From DATMXT01 sp963662765 (GTDB lineage Bacteria; Bacillota; Clostridia; Oscillospirales; Feifaniaceae), in the NCBI GenBank assembly GCA_963662765.2, contig CAXXUP010000002.1, positions 1-64,000 of the forward strand: DNA of 64,000 nt, written 5' to 3'. Under the pieces are notes generated by a model that did not search any database, was not told where the DNA came from, and saw only the letters and a program-made list of their open reading frames with translations. Below are positions 25,216 to 34,175 of this stretch, piece after piece. Numbering within the stretch: the first letter of the stretch is position 1; the number at the start of each line of letters is the position of its first letter. Both the position numbers and the translations under genes were made by a program.

Positions 25216-27283
25216 CAGAACTACCTTCATTCGGCTTCTTGTAGCCGTATGCCTTTGCGAACTTATTCATGATGTCACCTTCATCGTACATTCCCTGAAT
25301 ATATTCCTGCAAAAGCGGCTGGAGATAGTCCGTCCAAAGTTGGTCAAAACTCAAAGTTTTGAGCTTCAGGAAATATGATGCTCCAATTTGATAGTTTACG
25401 TTTAGGTCCTCAACGCTGGCTATCTCTTTGTTCAATGCCGCCATTCGCCTAATCGCTTCTGCTTCTAATTCCTCATTCTCCAAAGTAGAAAGCATCTCCA
25501 AACGCTCGTCTGCTTTCAGCTCAACAAACCTGAACCTACGGCGCATAGCAAAGTCGAAGCTATCTACAGATCGGTCAATATCATTCATTGTTCCGATAAT
25601 ATATACATTTTCTGGAATGAAGAGCTTTTCATCTGGGTCTGAATGAAGATTTGCATATTGCGTCGAAATCTCACCGACTCTGCCACGATAGCCCGGATCA
25701 ATTGCGAAGAACAGCTCACCGAAAATCTTTGAGATTTCACCACGATTAATCTCATCAATAATGAAAATGTACTTTTTCAGTTCTTCCTGCATAGCAGCAG
25801 CCTTTGATGTAACGATCTCCTTCGCCTTGATAGCCTTATATATTGCAAAGTCATATGAGTAGCCTTGGGTTGCGAATTGTTTTCCAAATAAATTTGTGAT
25901 ATCCTTTATCTTCTCAAACTTCGCACCGGATTCCAACATTTTCTTTATTTCGTCAATGTTAAGGGTGAGCTTGTTAATAGACGCGTTTCCCGGAATCGAG
26001 ATGCCAATATGCTTATCATCAACACTTGTGATATAAAATGCATTTCCATTTATTGTTTTGAATTCTTCCGTCCCGAACTCTAAGCTTGAAAAGAAGTCCT
26101 CAATTGCTCCCTTAACAGAAACCTCTTTTTCAATGGTTTCTTTGGATTTTTGAGAATCCTCGTAATTTTTTCTTGCACAGGTCACGAATTTTTTGAAAAC
26201 GCCGTCCTGAAGCTCAAAACCCATAGAGCCGTCGTCATTCACCTTCGGGCGCAGCCCTTCTACAAAATCAGAGTAATCATAACTTGGATGGAACTGAACA
26301 AACTCCACTTGCTTTTTCTGTTCCTTCGATAGCATTGTATAATCATCAAAATAACCGTTGCTGATAATATCAGCTGCGATCTCTTTTGCAAGATAGGATT
26401 TGCCAGTGCCGGGAGCGCCACGAAATATGATGTTTTTTGACTCTATCAGCATTGAAGAATACGGATTTCTATAACCATTGAATTGCTGAGCCAATTCCTC
26501 TGCAAGCGTGGCTTCATTTTCTGCCTGCTCGGTCTCCTTTTCATCCTTATCACGATAGGTAAGGATAAACTGATCTCCTGCTTCCCCAAAACGCTTCAGG
26601 CACTCTTGTGTGAAAAGAATTGTGGAAAAAACATTCCAGCAATATATCACAAACTGCCGACCATTGTCATAGCTGTATATTAAATACTCTATTGTGTTGC
26701 GATACTTTTTGAATTCCTCAACACTTGAGTAAATTCCTCGATATATTTCACCGTCGGTAGTGTACCGGCAAACGGGAAAATTTTCTCGCTCTTCTACGGA
26801 CAACTTCGTAAGTTGACTCTCAAATATTTGACAGGCTATACGGGGCATAGTCTGATTGGAATTTTTTCTTTCGCCTTTATTATAGTTTCGCCGAATAATA
26901 CTACCGTCTGCTTTTTTGAAATACGCATCCAGCGGTTTGCAGGTATCTCCGAGGCCCAAATCGCCCATTGTAAAGCGCTCATCAGTGGAGACGACAGTGT
27001 CAGCTGTAATTGTCAGCTCATACTTTTCCTGCTTTGTCTCAATCACGAAGCCCATTCCTTGCAAATAGTTCTTTGCTTCCACTGCGTGAAAGCTTTCCGT
27101 AGCAATATCTGTGCCGTTTGCTTGATGATCCGCTACGGCTATTACATACTTCGGCGGATACTTTTTCCCATCGTCTGTGACAAGCTCGTACTTTGTGCTC
27201 TTATTCTTGCCAGGGACACCATGCTCGTCAATGTATTTAAGAGCGTTGAGAATATCCTGTTCTTCAACTTTTGGAATGGCCAT
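25196..27283 (-). CDS. mcrB: McrB-type AAA+ GTPase with a ScoMcrA-like N-terminal head
   Basis: A protein of about 695 aa. ATG 27283 follows AAGGGAGGC. Residues 1-85 (DILNALKYIDEHGVP ... KKYPPKYVIAVA) resemble the head domain of ScoMcrA-type modification-dependent enzymes. The next 200 residues contain an unidentified mixed domain that probably reads modified DNA. The AAA+ core has Walker A GAPGTGKS near residue 290, Walker B FIIDEINRGE near 512 and the McrB-specific MNDIDRS near 565. The protein should form the ring that loads McrC onto DNA carrying modified bases. Type IV systems attack methylated DNA, so coexistence with the BREX methylase needs a compatible recognition site. Confidence 0.9.
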   Translation of the reverse strand: MAIPKVEEQDILNALKYIDEHGVPGKNKSTKYELVTDDGKKYPPKYVIAVADHQANGTDIATESFHAVEAKNYLQGMGFVIETKQEKYELTITADTVVSTDERFTMGDLGLGDTCKPLDAYFKKADGSIIRRNYNKGERKNSNQTMPRIACQIFESQLTKLSVEERENFPVCRYTTDGEIYRGIYSSVEEFKKYRNTIEYLIYSYDNGRQFVIYCWNVFSTILFTQECLKRFGEAGDQFILTYRDKDEKETEQAENEATLAEELAQQFNGYRNPYSSMLIESKNIIFRGAPGTGKSYLAKEIAADIISNGYFDDYTMLSKEQKKQVEFVQFHPSYDYSDFVEGLRPKVNDDGSMGFELQDGVFKKFVTCARKNYEDSQKSKETIEKEVSVKGAIEDFFSSLEFGTEEFKTINGNAFYITSVDDKHIGISIPGNASINKLTLNIDEIKKMLESGAKFEKIKDITNLFGKQFATQGYSYDFAIYKAIKAKEIVTSKAAAMQEELKKYIFIIDEINRGEISKIFGELFFAIDPGYRGRVGEISTQYANLHSDPDEKLFIPENVYIIGTMNDIDRSVDSFDFAMRRRFRFVELKADERLEMLSTLENEELEAEAIRRMAALNKEIASVEDLNVNYQIGASYFLKLKTLSFDQLWTDYLQPLLQEYIQGMYDEGDIMNKFAKAYGYKKPNEGSSDEAVQN

Positions 27284-27427
27284 ATAATTGCCTCCCTTGT
27301 GATAGCATACTCTGTGCGTCTTATTGACAAGCCCGCTAACGCTTTGGCTCCATAATTGGGTGTGTGCTAGCATCGCTGCTGCTTTTCAATTTTCGAAAAC
27401 GTGACAATAAAGAAATAAGCCACAGTA

Positions 27428-28297
27428 TTAGTGCTTTGCCGTGAATGTATCCCAGTGCAATAAACATTCCCGAATCGGCTCATCAAGAAACGACCACGCC
27501 TTATCTTTAATCCATTGGGGGATGCCGTATGCTGCCTCCGCAATACTGCCAGTAATCGCGGCAAGGGTATCACTGTCACCTCCAAGGGATATGGCATTAC
27601 GAATGGCATCCTCAAAATCAGTGCTTTCGAGAAATGCAGTTATAGCCTGTGGTACAGTGCCCTGACAGCTTTCATTAAATCGGTAAGTAGGACGAATTTC
27701 CTCCAGTGTTCGAGAAAGGTCGTAATCGGAGTGTTTTCGCAGCATATCCTTCCACTTGTCGATGTTGTTCGGATAATCCGTGAAACAGCGCGCACGCAGC
27801 ATAAACCATATTGCCTTTGCGGTTTCGATTGCGCCTTTGATACCTTCCGGATGATTGTGGGTGACTGCCGCACTGGTTCTTGCCAGCACATCAACATCTC
27901 CAATGCATTCATGGATGAACTGGGTCTGTTCACATGCCCATGCACAAGGCGACACCCGCATTGCAGAACCATTTCCCCAACTGTTATACGGCTCCCTGTT
28001 GTCAGAGAACAGCCAGGCACCGAACCGACCACCGTAACCTGCATCCGGGTACAAGCGTCCCCATTTTTTCATTGAATCAACAAACAGATCGTTACTTACT
28101 ACTACACCGCTGTGAGCCTCAAAACCGCCACCAAAGGTTTCTCTTTTTCCCTGCATGATTGCATCTGCGACTGCCACGGTCATTACTGTATCATCGGTGA
28201 AAAAGCACTCGTCGCGAAACAGAGGAAAGTCTTTTGTCTTAATGTTATGCCACTCATAAACGGAGCCTACAATGTCGCCGATAATTGCCCCCAGCAT
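27428..28297 (-). CDS. ADP-ribosylglycohydrolase (DraG family)
   Basis: A 289 aa protein from ATG 28297 with AGAGGAGG upstream. It shows the DraG metal-binding pattern: FTDDTVMTVAVADA near residue 35, THNHPEG near 140, and SLGGDSDTLAAITGSIAEA near 245. The family removes ADP-ribose from proteins or small molecules using two magnesium ions. It is the last gene of a three-gene operon with a VWA protein and a macro-domain protein; its start codon overlaps the VWA stop. Two ADP-ribose handling proteins together suggest reversal or sensing of ADP-ribosylation, but no transferase gene is in the window. Confidence 0.92.
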   Translation of the reverse strand: MLGAIIGDIVGSVYEWHNIKTKDFPLFRDECFFTDDTVMTVAVADAIMQGKRETFGGGFEAHSGVVVSNDLFVDSMKKWGRLYPDAGYGGRFGAWLFSDNREPYNSWGNGSAMRVSPCAWACEQTQFIHECIGDVDVLARTSAAVTHNHPEGIKGAIETAKAIWFMLRARCFTDYPNNIDKWKDMLRKHSDYDLSRTLEEIRPTYRFNESCQGTVPQAITAFLESTDFEDAIRNAISLGGDSDTLAAITGSIAEAAYGIPQWIKDKAWSFLDEPIRECLLHWDTFTAKH

Positions 28298-28950
28298 TAT
28301 TTTCGACCTCCTCTATGTTTGTAATCCTTTTGAATGTCACCATTCCATCCCGCCGGCACCGCTGCACATTCACGGAAAGAAGCAACTGCTTCGCTCATCA
28401 CACGGAAGTTGAGCTCGACGCCCTCGCTGTCGGCGTGATAATTCTGAGCTCGGTCGGGCGCGATGCCAAATCTGCCTGCGGTTTCGACAGCATCGATGTT
28501 TGCACCGAGAAAGATAAACTCCCAACCGTATTCTTTTTTCTGCCGCTCAATTTGCGCCTTGATCCTATTTGACGAATACTCTCGACTGCTGTTTTCCTCA
28601 CCGTCGGTAATGATAACGAACATGACCTTTTCAGCACGGTATTCGTCAGCAGTATGCCGCTGGGCATTATCAATTTTGTGTATCGTTCTGCCGATGGCAT
28701 CAAGCAGCGCGGTTGAACCGCCAATGAAATATTCCTTTTCAGTAATCGGACTAACCGCACGAATGTCGATGCGATCATGGAGCATCTCATAGCCATTATC
28801 AAACAAGACCGTTGTAATGAGGCACTCGCAGCATACCGCTTTCTGCTTTTCAAGCATAGAGTTGAAGCCGCCGATCGTATCTTTTTCCAGCCCTCCCATT
28901 GAACCGCTTTTGTCAAGAATGAAAACAAGCTCTGTGAGTCCTTTTTTCAT
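28297..28950 (-). CDS. VWA-domain protein (TerY-like)
   Basis: A 217 aa protein from ATG 28950, preceded by GAGGAGG. An intact MIDAS motif FILDKSGSMGG is near residue 12, followed by the conserved Thr (GGSTAL) and Asp (ITDGEEN) metal ligands. It consists of a von Willebrand A domain alone, as in TerY proteins, without a signal peptide, so it is cytoplasmic. VWA proteins act as metal-dependent scaffolds. Linkage to macro and DraG proteins has been noted in bacterial conflict operons; what it binds here is unknown. Confidence 0.88.
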   Translation of the reverse strand: MKKGLTELVFILDKSGSMGGLEKDTIGGFNSMLEKQKAVCCECLITTVLFDNGYEMLHDRIDIRAVSPITEKEYFIGGSTALLDAIGRTIHKIDNAQRHTADEYRAEKVMFVIITDGEENSSREYSSNRIKAQIERQKKEYGWEFIFLGANIDAVETAGRFGIAPDRAQNYHADSEGVELNFRVMSEAVASFRECAAVPAGWNGDIQKDYKHRGGRK

Positions 28951-29031
28951 ATTAATGTCCTCCTCAAGTTTTTGTGACTTAAGGATAACACTTCCACTCA
29001 GGACAAAGGTCGCTTGAGGAGCGACATGTGT

Positions 29032-30060
29032 TCATCCTCCAAGAAGCGATTGATCGTATTTGAAAAGCACTTCGTTTATATCAAAAATGTCGTACTTGCC
29101 ACTGACGATGAAATATTCAATGATCACGTCAAATTTCTGACTGTGTGACAGCGTGTAGCCGGCTCGTTCCAGAAGGTCCTCGGTTTCGTCAAGATTTAGT
29201 TCCAAAGCCACAGCAAGTGCAACGGCAGTGCGTTTACTGGGCATATACCCTTTACCTGTTCTGATTTTCGAAAACAATTTGCGGTCAATATTTGCGCGTT
29301 TATAAACCTCGACATCAGTCTTTCTCTTGGTGTCAATCAATCGCAGAAGCGTATCGGAAAACGGCTCATCAAGATTACCCAACAAGTCTTCTATGCCAAC
29401 TTTTGATACCGGCTGGGACTTTTTTACCGCCATACTCGGCATCGGAATGTTATAGCTGATTAGGTCTGCTTCTTTATAGGCGTCCCGCTCAACATCAAGA
29501 AGCTCCCGCCTGTAATCCATATGCTCTTCGACATAATGCTCGTCAATGTAGCTTGCAACGTCACCCAGCAGCTTTTCGCTGATGGCAAATGCTGTTTTAT
29601 CGAACACAGTTAAGTAAACAGTCATATCGTGATCAGCGAGGAAATCTTGAATTGCCGCTCTCGCCAAGTATATGGCCTCTTCCTTTGGATAGCCATAAAC
29701 CCCGCTTGAAATGAGGGGGAAAGCGACGCTGTCGCATTCTTTTTCTGCAGCCAATCGGAGAGACTCTAAATAGGCAGAACGCAGCAGCCTTTCACTTTGC
29801 TCTTTGTTCCAGTGTTGATAGACTGGTCCCGCTGCATGAATCACATATTTGCATGGAAGATTAAATCCTGGCGTGACGGCAGCCTCTCCCGTTTTTATCG
29901 GCGCTACTTTTTCACAGGCGGTTTTCATTGTATGTACGCCCGCCGCTTTGAATATCGCGCCGCAAACACCGCCACCCATAGCAAGGTCGGTATTTGCCGC
30001 ATTAACTATCGCGTCAACTTTCATTTTTGTTATATCCTGCCGTACGATGTTAAAAGGCAT
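29032..30060 (-). CDS. Macro-domain protein with C-terminal HTH-like region
   Basis: A protein of about 342 aa. ATG 30060 follows AAGGGGTG. Residues 1-165 are a macro domain: DITKMKVDAIVNAANTDLAMGGGV binds ADP-ribose, and VIHAAGP and LISSGVYGYP complete the pocket. After a linker rich in charged residues, the last 120 residues (EVYKRANIDRKLFSKIRTG ... SKRTAVALAVALELNLDETEDLLERAGY) read as an XRE-like helical DNA-binding domain. The macro domain may thus be a ligand-sensing part of a regulator. It is first in the macro-VWA-DraG operon. Confidence 0.88.
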   Translation of the reverse strand: MPFNIVRQDITKMKVDAIVNAANTDLAMGGGVCGAIFKAAGVHTMKTACEKVAPIKTGEAAVTPGFNLPCKYVIHAAGPVYQHWNKEQSERLLRSAYLESLRLAAEKECDSVAFPLISSGVYGYPKEEAIYLARAAIQDFLADHDMTVYLTVFDKTAFAISEKLLGDVASYIDEHYVEEHMDYRRELLDVERDAYKEADLISYNIPMPSMAVKKSQPVSKVGIEDLLGNLDEPFSDTLLRLIDTKRKTDVEVYKRANIDRKLFSKIRTGKGYMPSKRTAVALAVALELNLDETEDLLERAGYTLSHSQKFDVIIEYFIVSGKYDIFDINEVLFKYDQSLLGG

Positions 30061-30574
30061 TGCGCACCCCTTTACATTGATGTTAACAAAATGTACACAG
30101 CAATATTCAACAAGATGGAAATCCGGCGGGTCCATTCAAGTAATAGGCCTGATGGTACTGGTTAAACCATTGAGTGTTTGAGCCTTTAGTAAACGGAAAT
30201 ACAGAGGATAGTACAGACCCAGACGTCCCTATATTATAAACTGGCACTAAGTAATCTATCATCAAGAATTATTTCCCAGTCCGGGGCCTTATTGACGGAA
30301 ATCTTTTACTAAACATGTTGATGACAGTTTTTGTATACATTCACCGAAAACATGACGATATGAACATGATAATCTACTTTAAGTATACATTCAAGCCTAA
30401 ACAGGATTATTCTCCCATTTTCTCGGCAAGAGCAGGAAATCCAAAATGATCCCATTCACTAATTCATTAGCAAGGAAATTCGCGAAATGAAATAGCGCTA
30501 CATAGGCATTATTCAAAATAAAAACTTGCTTCGATACAAAATTCACAAAAAGTATTAAGAAATGAGCAAAATAA
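30061..30574. other. AT-rich intergenic region with a short direct repeat
   Basis: No gene is supported. The 11-mer GTATACATTCA occurs twice in the same orientation (30333-30343 and 30383-30393), 50 bases apart. It could be an operator or iteron for one of the two outward operons; there is no further evidence. Confidence 0.4.
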
Positions 30575-30603
30575 TTTACTTCGTGTCAAAAAAGGGCTAT
30601 ACT
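30575..30603 (+). promoter_or_regulatory. Predicted promoter of the PLD-NTPase gene
   Basis: TTTACT (30575-30580) and TATACT (30598-30603) are separated by 17 bases. This leaves a leader of about 200 bases that contains the gene relic at 30671-30793. Confidence 0.4.
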
Positions 30604-30670
30604 AATTCTGTAACCGGAAAACATTCCCAAAAAAACAGAATAAAAACGCGGTCGTATTTAGTTCAATTGA

Positions 30671-30793
30671 GCTGACTATTCGTTGTTTTACAGATTCCTG
30701 AAAACACCTGAGGAAGAAAAATTCAGCCGCAAATACTATGATGTCGATTCTTTCATGGTTGAGGCATATCGCAAACGCATCAAGAAGGAATAA
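30671..30793 (+). pseudogene. C-terminal relic of an unidentified gene
   Basis: An open frame of about 40 codons without a start or ribosome site ends at TAA 30793 (FLKTPEEEKF, then DVDSFMVEAYRKRIKKE). The charged, helical composition looks like the tail of a real protein. It stops 19 bases before the next gene, as an operon partner would. I infer a deletion that removed the upstream gene body. The parent family is not recognised. Confidence 0.4.
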
Positions 30794-30812
30794 AGAATAG
30801 GAGGCCTGTCGT

Positions 30813-32813
30813 ATGAGTAGTTCTCAGAACAATTATAATACGATTTCGCTGTTCGACGTTGACGACGACTGCTCCTGCGTCATCTCTTCCGGAACCAAGC
30901 TTGAGGTCGTGAAACTCAATTATGAGTCAGCTGAGTCCGTTACCTGGCAAGACCTCTTTTCAGGTTTCGACTCACTTTATGCGATCACTTTCTCATCCGG
31001 CGTCAATTTCGTGTATAAGCTCCTCGGAATGTTTGACTACGCCGAAATCATTTTCGGCTGTGAGGCAGTTCTGTCCTATACGCTTCAGGAGGTTATGGCA
31101 TATCAGGACAAGCTCATTGAACGAATGCGGGACAATATATCGGAATCTCAATCACAGCTGCTTTCCCGTATGGATAACGGTAGCGTTAAATTTTATGTAT
31201 CCCGGACAAAACTCTCGCATGAGAAGCTGTACCTCCTTGCTGCTGAAGATGGGCGTAAGCGCGTAATCATGGGCTCTGCCAACATGTCTTATAATGCTTT
31301 TGGCGGCATACAGCGCGAAAACATCTGCTATATTGACGGCGATGAAGCGTATGATTGGTACATGGGTTCATTCTCAGAACTCCGGGAATGTAGTTCGGAT
31401 GCGATAAAGCGAAGTGCCCTCGAAAGGGCTGATCTGAATGGAAACATTGATGAACTGCCAGTGGCCGGAACGATTAAGGCAAATAAAGTCCTTGTCATAG
31501 AGCCGGTTAAGGAGAACACAGAGGAAGTCAAATTCGTTCTGGATACTCATAAGCTTGCAGGCACACTTACCCCAATGCTACCAAAGGCAGATAAAAAGAC
31601 CGGTAAGCTTACCGTCGTATCTGATACCATTGTGAAGCTGCGCCGGCAGCTTATAAGCGAGGCGACAAAAGAAAAAGAACTGCGAAGTGAGTATCCGCAG
31701 CTCGTGATTGATGCATTCCAAGGCACGGCAGCCTTGAATGCCGACCTGCTTGATCTCAACCCTGACCGGGAAGCCGTCGAACAGGATGTTTCGCTCTTTC
31801 TTAAATACATGGAAGGGTACAGCAAGTTTCATGGCGATTACGTAGGTATGCAGTATCGTTATTTTGAGTTCGCCAACTGGTTTTTTTGTACTCCTTTTAT
31901 GGGCGTCATGCGGGATATGGCGGCACGCTATGATCAGAACCGGCTGCCGTATCCTGTATTCGGTCTCGTTTACGGCCAAAGCAAGGCCGGTAAAACCAGC
32001 TTTCTGGAAACCCTGCTGAAGATGATGATTGGCCAGAAGCCAAAGGTATCGGCACCCGACTTTACCAGATCCAGCATTGAGAGCCTCAAGCGTACTGTTC
32101 AGGGCGCTCCGATCATTGTCGATGATCTTACAAATACCCGTTTCAGCCAACATGCTATTGAAACGATAAAGAACGATGACTTCGGCGTGAGCGAACATCT
32201 CATCAATTATTCGGCCGTTGTTATCAGCGCAAATGAGGATGTGAAAGCTGTCGCTCCGGAAGTGATCCGGCGTACAGTGATTTGCCGCGTGGAAGCAGGC
32301 CTCACAAATACCGAGGTAATGAAAAGCAATGTGGTTCGCTCGGTACAGCAGAAGATCGGTACTGCTTTCTACAGAGAGTACCTGCGTCGCATGCTGGCTC
32401 TGATCCCGGATCTGCTTGAAGCTTTGAAAGCGAACAACGATGATAACACCCCTGACATCCTCAAGTGTTCTTCCGAAGTAATTTGCGAGATTATCGGCGA
32501 GCACACAGATGAGATGCCCGAATATGTTCGACATCTCTCCCTCGATAATTATTTCAGTGAGCAAGTAACTGGGAAATATGCAATAAAGACAGTCCAGAAT
32601 GCCTGGAAAACCAGTCGAAAATCATTCGTAATTTCGCCAAGGAACAACGAGTTGAGGTACAATGCCGGCGCTACATATGAAGCGGATCGTTTGATGAAGG
32701 AACTACCTGAGACTTTGGAAGCACATAAATCCCGAGAATGGGTAGTGATGAATTTAGACGAAGCACGACACTTCTTCGAGATCAATTTCAAAAAGCCACT
32801 GCTCCCTTGGTAG
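30813..32813 (+). CDS. Phospholipase D-like domain fused to a P-loop NTPase
   Basis: A 666 aa protein from ATG 30813 with AATAGGAGG. The N-terminal 200 residues hold a single PLD-type HKD site (HEKLYLL, then GSANMSYNAF at about residues 131-160), as in PLD nucleases. Residues about 320-520 hold a NTPase: Walker A YGQSKAGKTSF near 389-399, Walker B-like APIIVDDLTN near 432, and a sensor-like VVISANEDV followed by an arginine pair in VIRRTVICRV. This second part resembles phage-primase-associated or SF3-like ATPases. A single HKD implies a dimer for catalysis. I do not know a named system with this exact fusion. The context suggests an NTP-controlled nuclease in defence. Confidence 0.8.
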   Translation: MSSSQNNYNTISLFDVDDDCSCVISSGTKLEVVKLNYESAESVTWQDLFSGFDSLYAITFSSGVNFVYKLLGMFDYAEIIFGCEAVLSYTLQEVMAYQDKLIERMRDNISESQSQLLSRMDNGSVKFYVSRTKLSHEKLYLLAAEDGRKRVIMGSANMSYNAFGGIQRENICYIDGDEAYDWYMGSFSELRECSSDAIKRSALERADLNGNIDELPVAGTIKANKVLVIEPVKENTEEVKFVLDTHKLAGTLTPMLPKADKKTGKLTVVSDTIVKLRRQLISEATKEKELRSEYPQLVIDAFQGTAALNADLLDLNPDREAVEQDVSLFLKYMEGYSKFHGDYVGMQYRYFEFANWFFCTPFMGVMRDMAARYDQNRLPYPVFGLVYGQSKAGKTSFLETLLKMMIGQKPKVSAPDFTRSSIESLKRTVQGAPIIVDDLTNTRFSQHAIETIKNDDFGVSEHLINYSAVVISANEDVKAVAPEVIRRTVICRVEAGLTNTEVMKSNVVRSVQQKIGTAFYREYLRRMLALIPDLLEALKANNDDNTPDILKCSSEVICEIIGEHTDEMPEYVRHLSLDNYFSEQVTGKYAIKTVQNAWKTSRKSFVISPRNNELRYNAGATYEADRLMKELPETLEAHKSREWVVMNLDEARHFFEINFKKPLLPW

Positions 32814-32828
32814 CGGTATTACAGTTAA

Positions 32829-33041
32829 AATCTAAGTGATTTCGGTGGGACCATCAACAAGGTTGAGGAGCTTGCCTCCACCCTGCAGGTGGCCTTTGAT
32901 GCTGGTGCCACGCACATCATCATCCCTATGAGCAGCGCAGCCGATATTTCCACGGTTCCGACAGACCTGTTTGCAAAATTCCAGATTTCCTTCTACAGCA
33001 GTCCGGAAGATGCTGTCGTAAAAGCTCTTGGGATTGAGTAA
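32829..33041 (+). pseudogene. brxL: C-terminal relic of a BrxL/Lon-like gene
   Basis: A frame without a start encodes about 70 residues ending at TAA 33041: FGGTINKVEELASTLQVAFD, then AGATHIIIPMSSAADIST and FAKFQISFYSSPEDAVVKALGIE. This is the ending of the Lon-protease-like domain of BrxL proteins, found in type 1 and type 4 BREX but not in type 3. The rest of the gene is gone; the stretch before it is the PLD-NTPase gene. It is evidence of a previous, different BREX system at this spot, or of a modular exchange. Confidence 0.75.
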
Positions 33042-33172
33042 AATTTCTGTTCAAGAATAGTTGACAGCAGCATTAGGTGCGATTGGAAGTTTGACGGTAT
33101 CTTAGGCTATGAAAAACAACAGCCATTCCCAAATGGCTGACGGACCTGATGAAATAAAAGAGGAGGATTTCG

Positions 33173-33787
33173 ATGCCAGTTATTCAAGAAGCCTTTTTTA
33201 TCCCGCCGGATATTGCAACCGGGCTTGCAATCGGGCTTTACCGGAGACTTGGTGGAGTTGTCCGTTATGCAGTTGGCCCACACAAAGGTCAGATCGTCAA
33301 GCACTTAAAGCCCGTTGATATCCCCGTTGCTGAAGAAGCTATTGGGCTTGCAGAAAAGGCCATTAATATCTTAAAAAATAATAAAAAGGCGTTGATTATA
33401 GGCGTGGCTGTTGCCGTTGTTGGTGGCAGTACTGCAGTTTATTACGGAATTAGAAATCACGAACCAGCTGTTGTATCAGATTTCAGAAAAGCTCTTTCAA
33501 ATTATGTAGAGGCGATTCGAGCCGGAACAATGGAAACGGAAAAGATCACAGCACTGATGGTTGCCCTTGATAGGATGAAGGCGCACAAGAACTACGAGAC
33601 ATTTAGAATTAAGCTGTCGGCAGAAGATTTGCATATTCTAGTTAATCGAATTTATGACTATACCGCAAAACTTGCAAAGGATAATGGATTTGAGCCGCCC
33701 GCTCATGTTGAAAACAACGAGGGTGCCATCATCAACCTGCGGAACTTCCTCAAGATGCAGAAAACGATTTTCGAATCTGTTGCGTAA
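33173..33787 (+). CDS. Hypothetical protein with one membrane segment
   Basis: A 204 aa protein from ATG 33173 with GAGGAGG. One hydrophobic segment near residues 75-95 (ALIIGVAVAVVGGSTAVYYG) separates a 70-residue N-terminal part with a glycine-rich start from a helical C-terminal part (DFRKALSNYVEAIRAG, MVALDRMKAHKNYETF). No family is recognised. It follows the BrxL relic in the same direction and is closed by a terminator, so it was probably part of the same former defence operon. Confidence 0.7.
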   Translation: MPVIQEAFFIPPDIATGLAIGLYRRLGGVVRYAVGPHKGQIVKHLKPVDIPVAEEAIGLAEKAINILKNNKKALIIGVAVAVVGGSTAVYYGIRNHEPAVVSDFRKALSNYVEAIRAGTMETEKITALMVALDRMKAHKNYETFRIKLSAEDLHILVNRIYDYTAKLAKDNGFEPPAHVENNEGAIINLRNFLKMQKTIFESVA

Positions 33788-33850
33788 TTGAAAATGTACA
33801 GCGCTTCAAAAGTCTGTGCATTGTATTAAAAAGGTGTTCCTATCACATAT

Positions 33851-33904
33851 AAGAACGCTAATATTGGTACGGTAAGTGTGTCAACATTAGCGTTCTTATT
33901 TTTT
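33851..33904 (+). terminator. Terminator after the membrane hypothetical protein
   Basis: AAGAACGCTAAT (33851-33862) pairs perfectly with ATTAGCGTTCTT (33886-33897), followed by ATTTTTTT. The loop is 23 bases. Confidence 0.8.
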
Positions 33905-34027
33905 GCCCAAAAAGCCTGTAAACAAGGTGCTTTCAGCTCTTTATCTGTGTTTTCCGCTTTCTACATCGTAGCAAGCTAGCATTGATGTATCGTCCTTTTT
34001 CATACCAGCGCAAACGATCATCAAAAA

Positions 34028-34075
34028 GTGTTCACTTTTGGAGTGGGTGTTCATTATCGAGTGCAGGGGTGTTCA
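34028..34075 (+). repeat. Three GTGTTCA iterations, possible insertion-sequence end
   Basis: GTGTTCA occurs at 34028, 34047 and 34069 in one orientation, each within a longer loosely similar unit (GTGTTCACTTTTGGAGTG, GTGTTCATTATCGAGTG). Multiple short terminal repeats of this kind are known from IS21-family ends. No transposase gene is nearby. The rest of 33905-34175 holds nothing I can support. Confidence 0.35.
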
Positions 34076-34175
34076 ACTTTGCTTGCGATTGGGGTGCTAA
34101 AATGAGCTTATAAAAACAATTCACAACTACTATCAAATCAAAAGCTACTAACACATATGTCTGCCGCAGCGTCGT

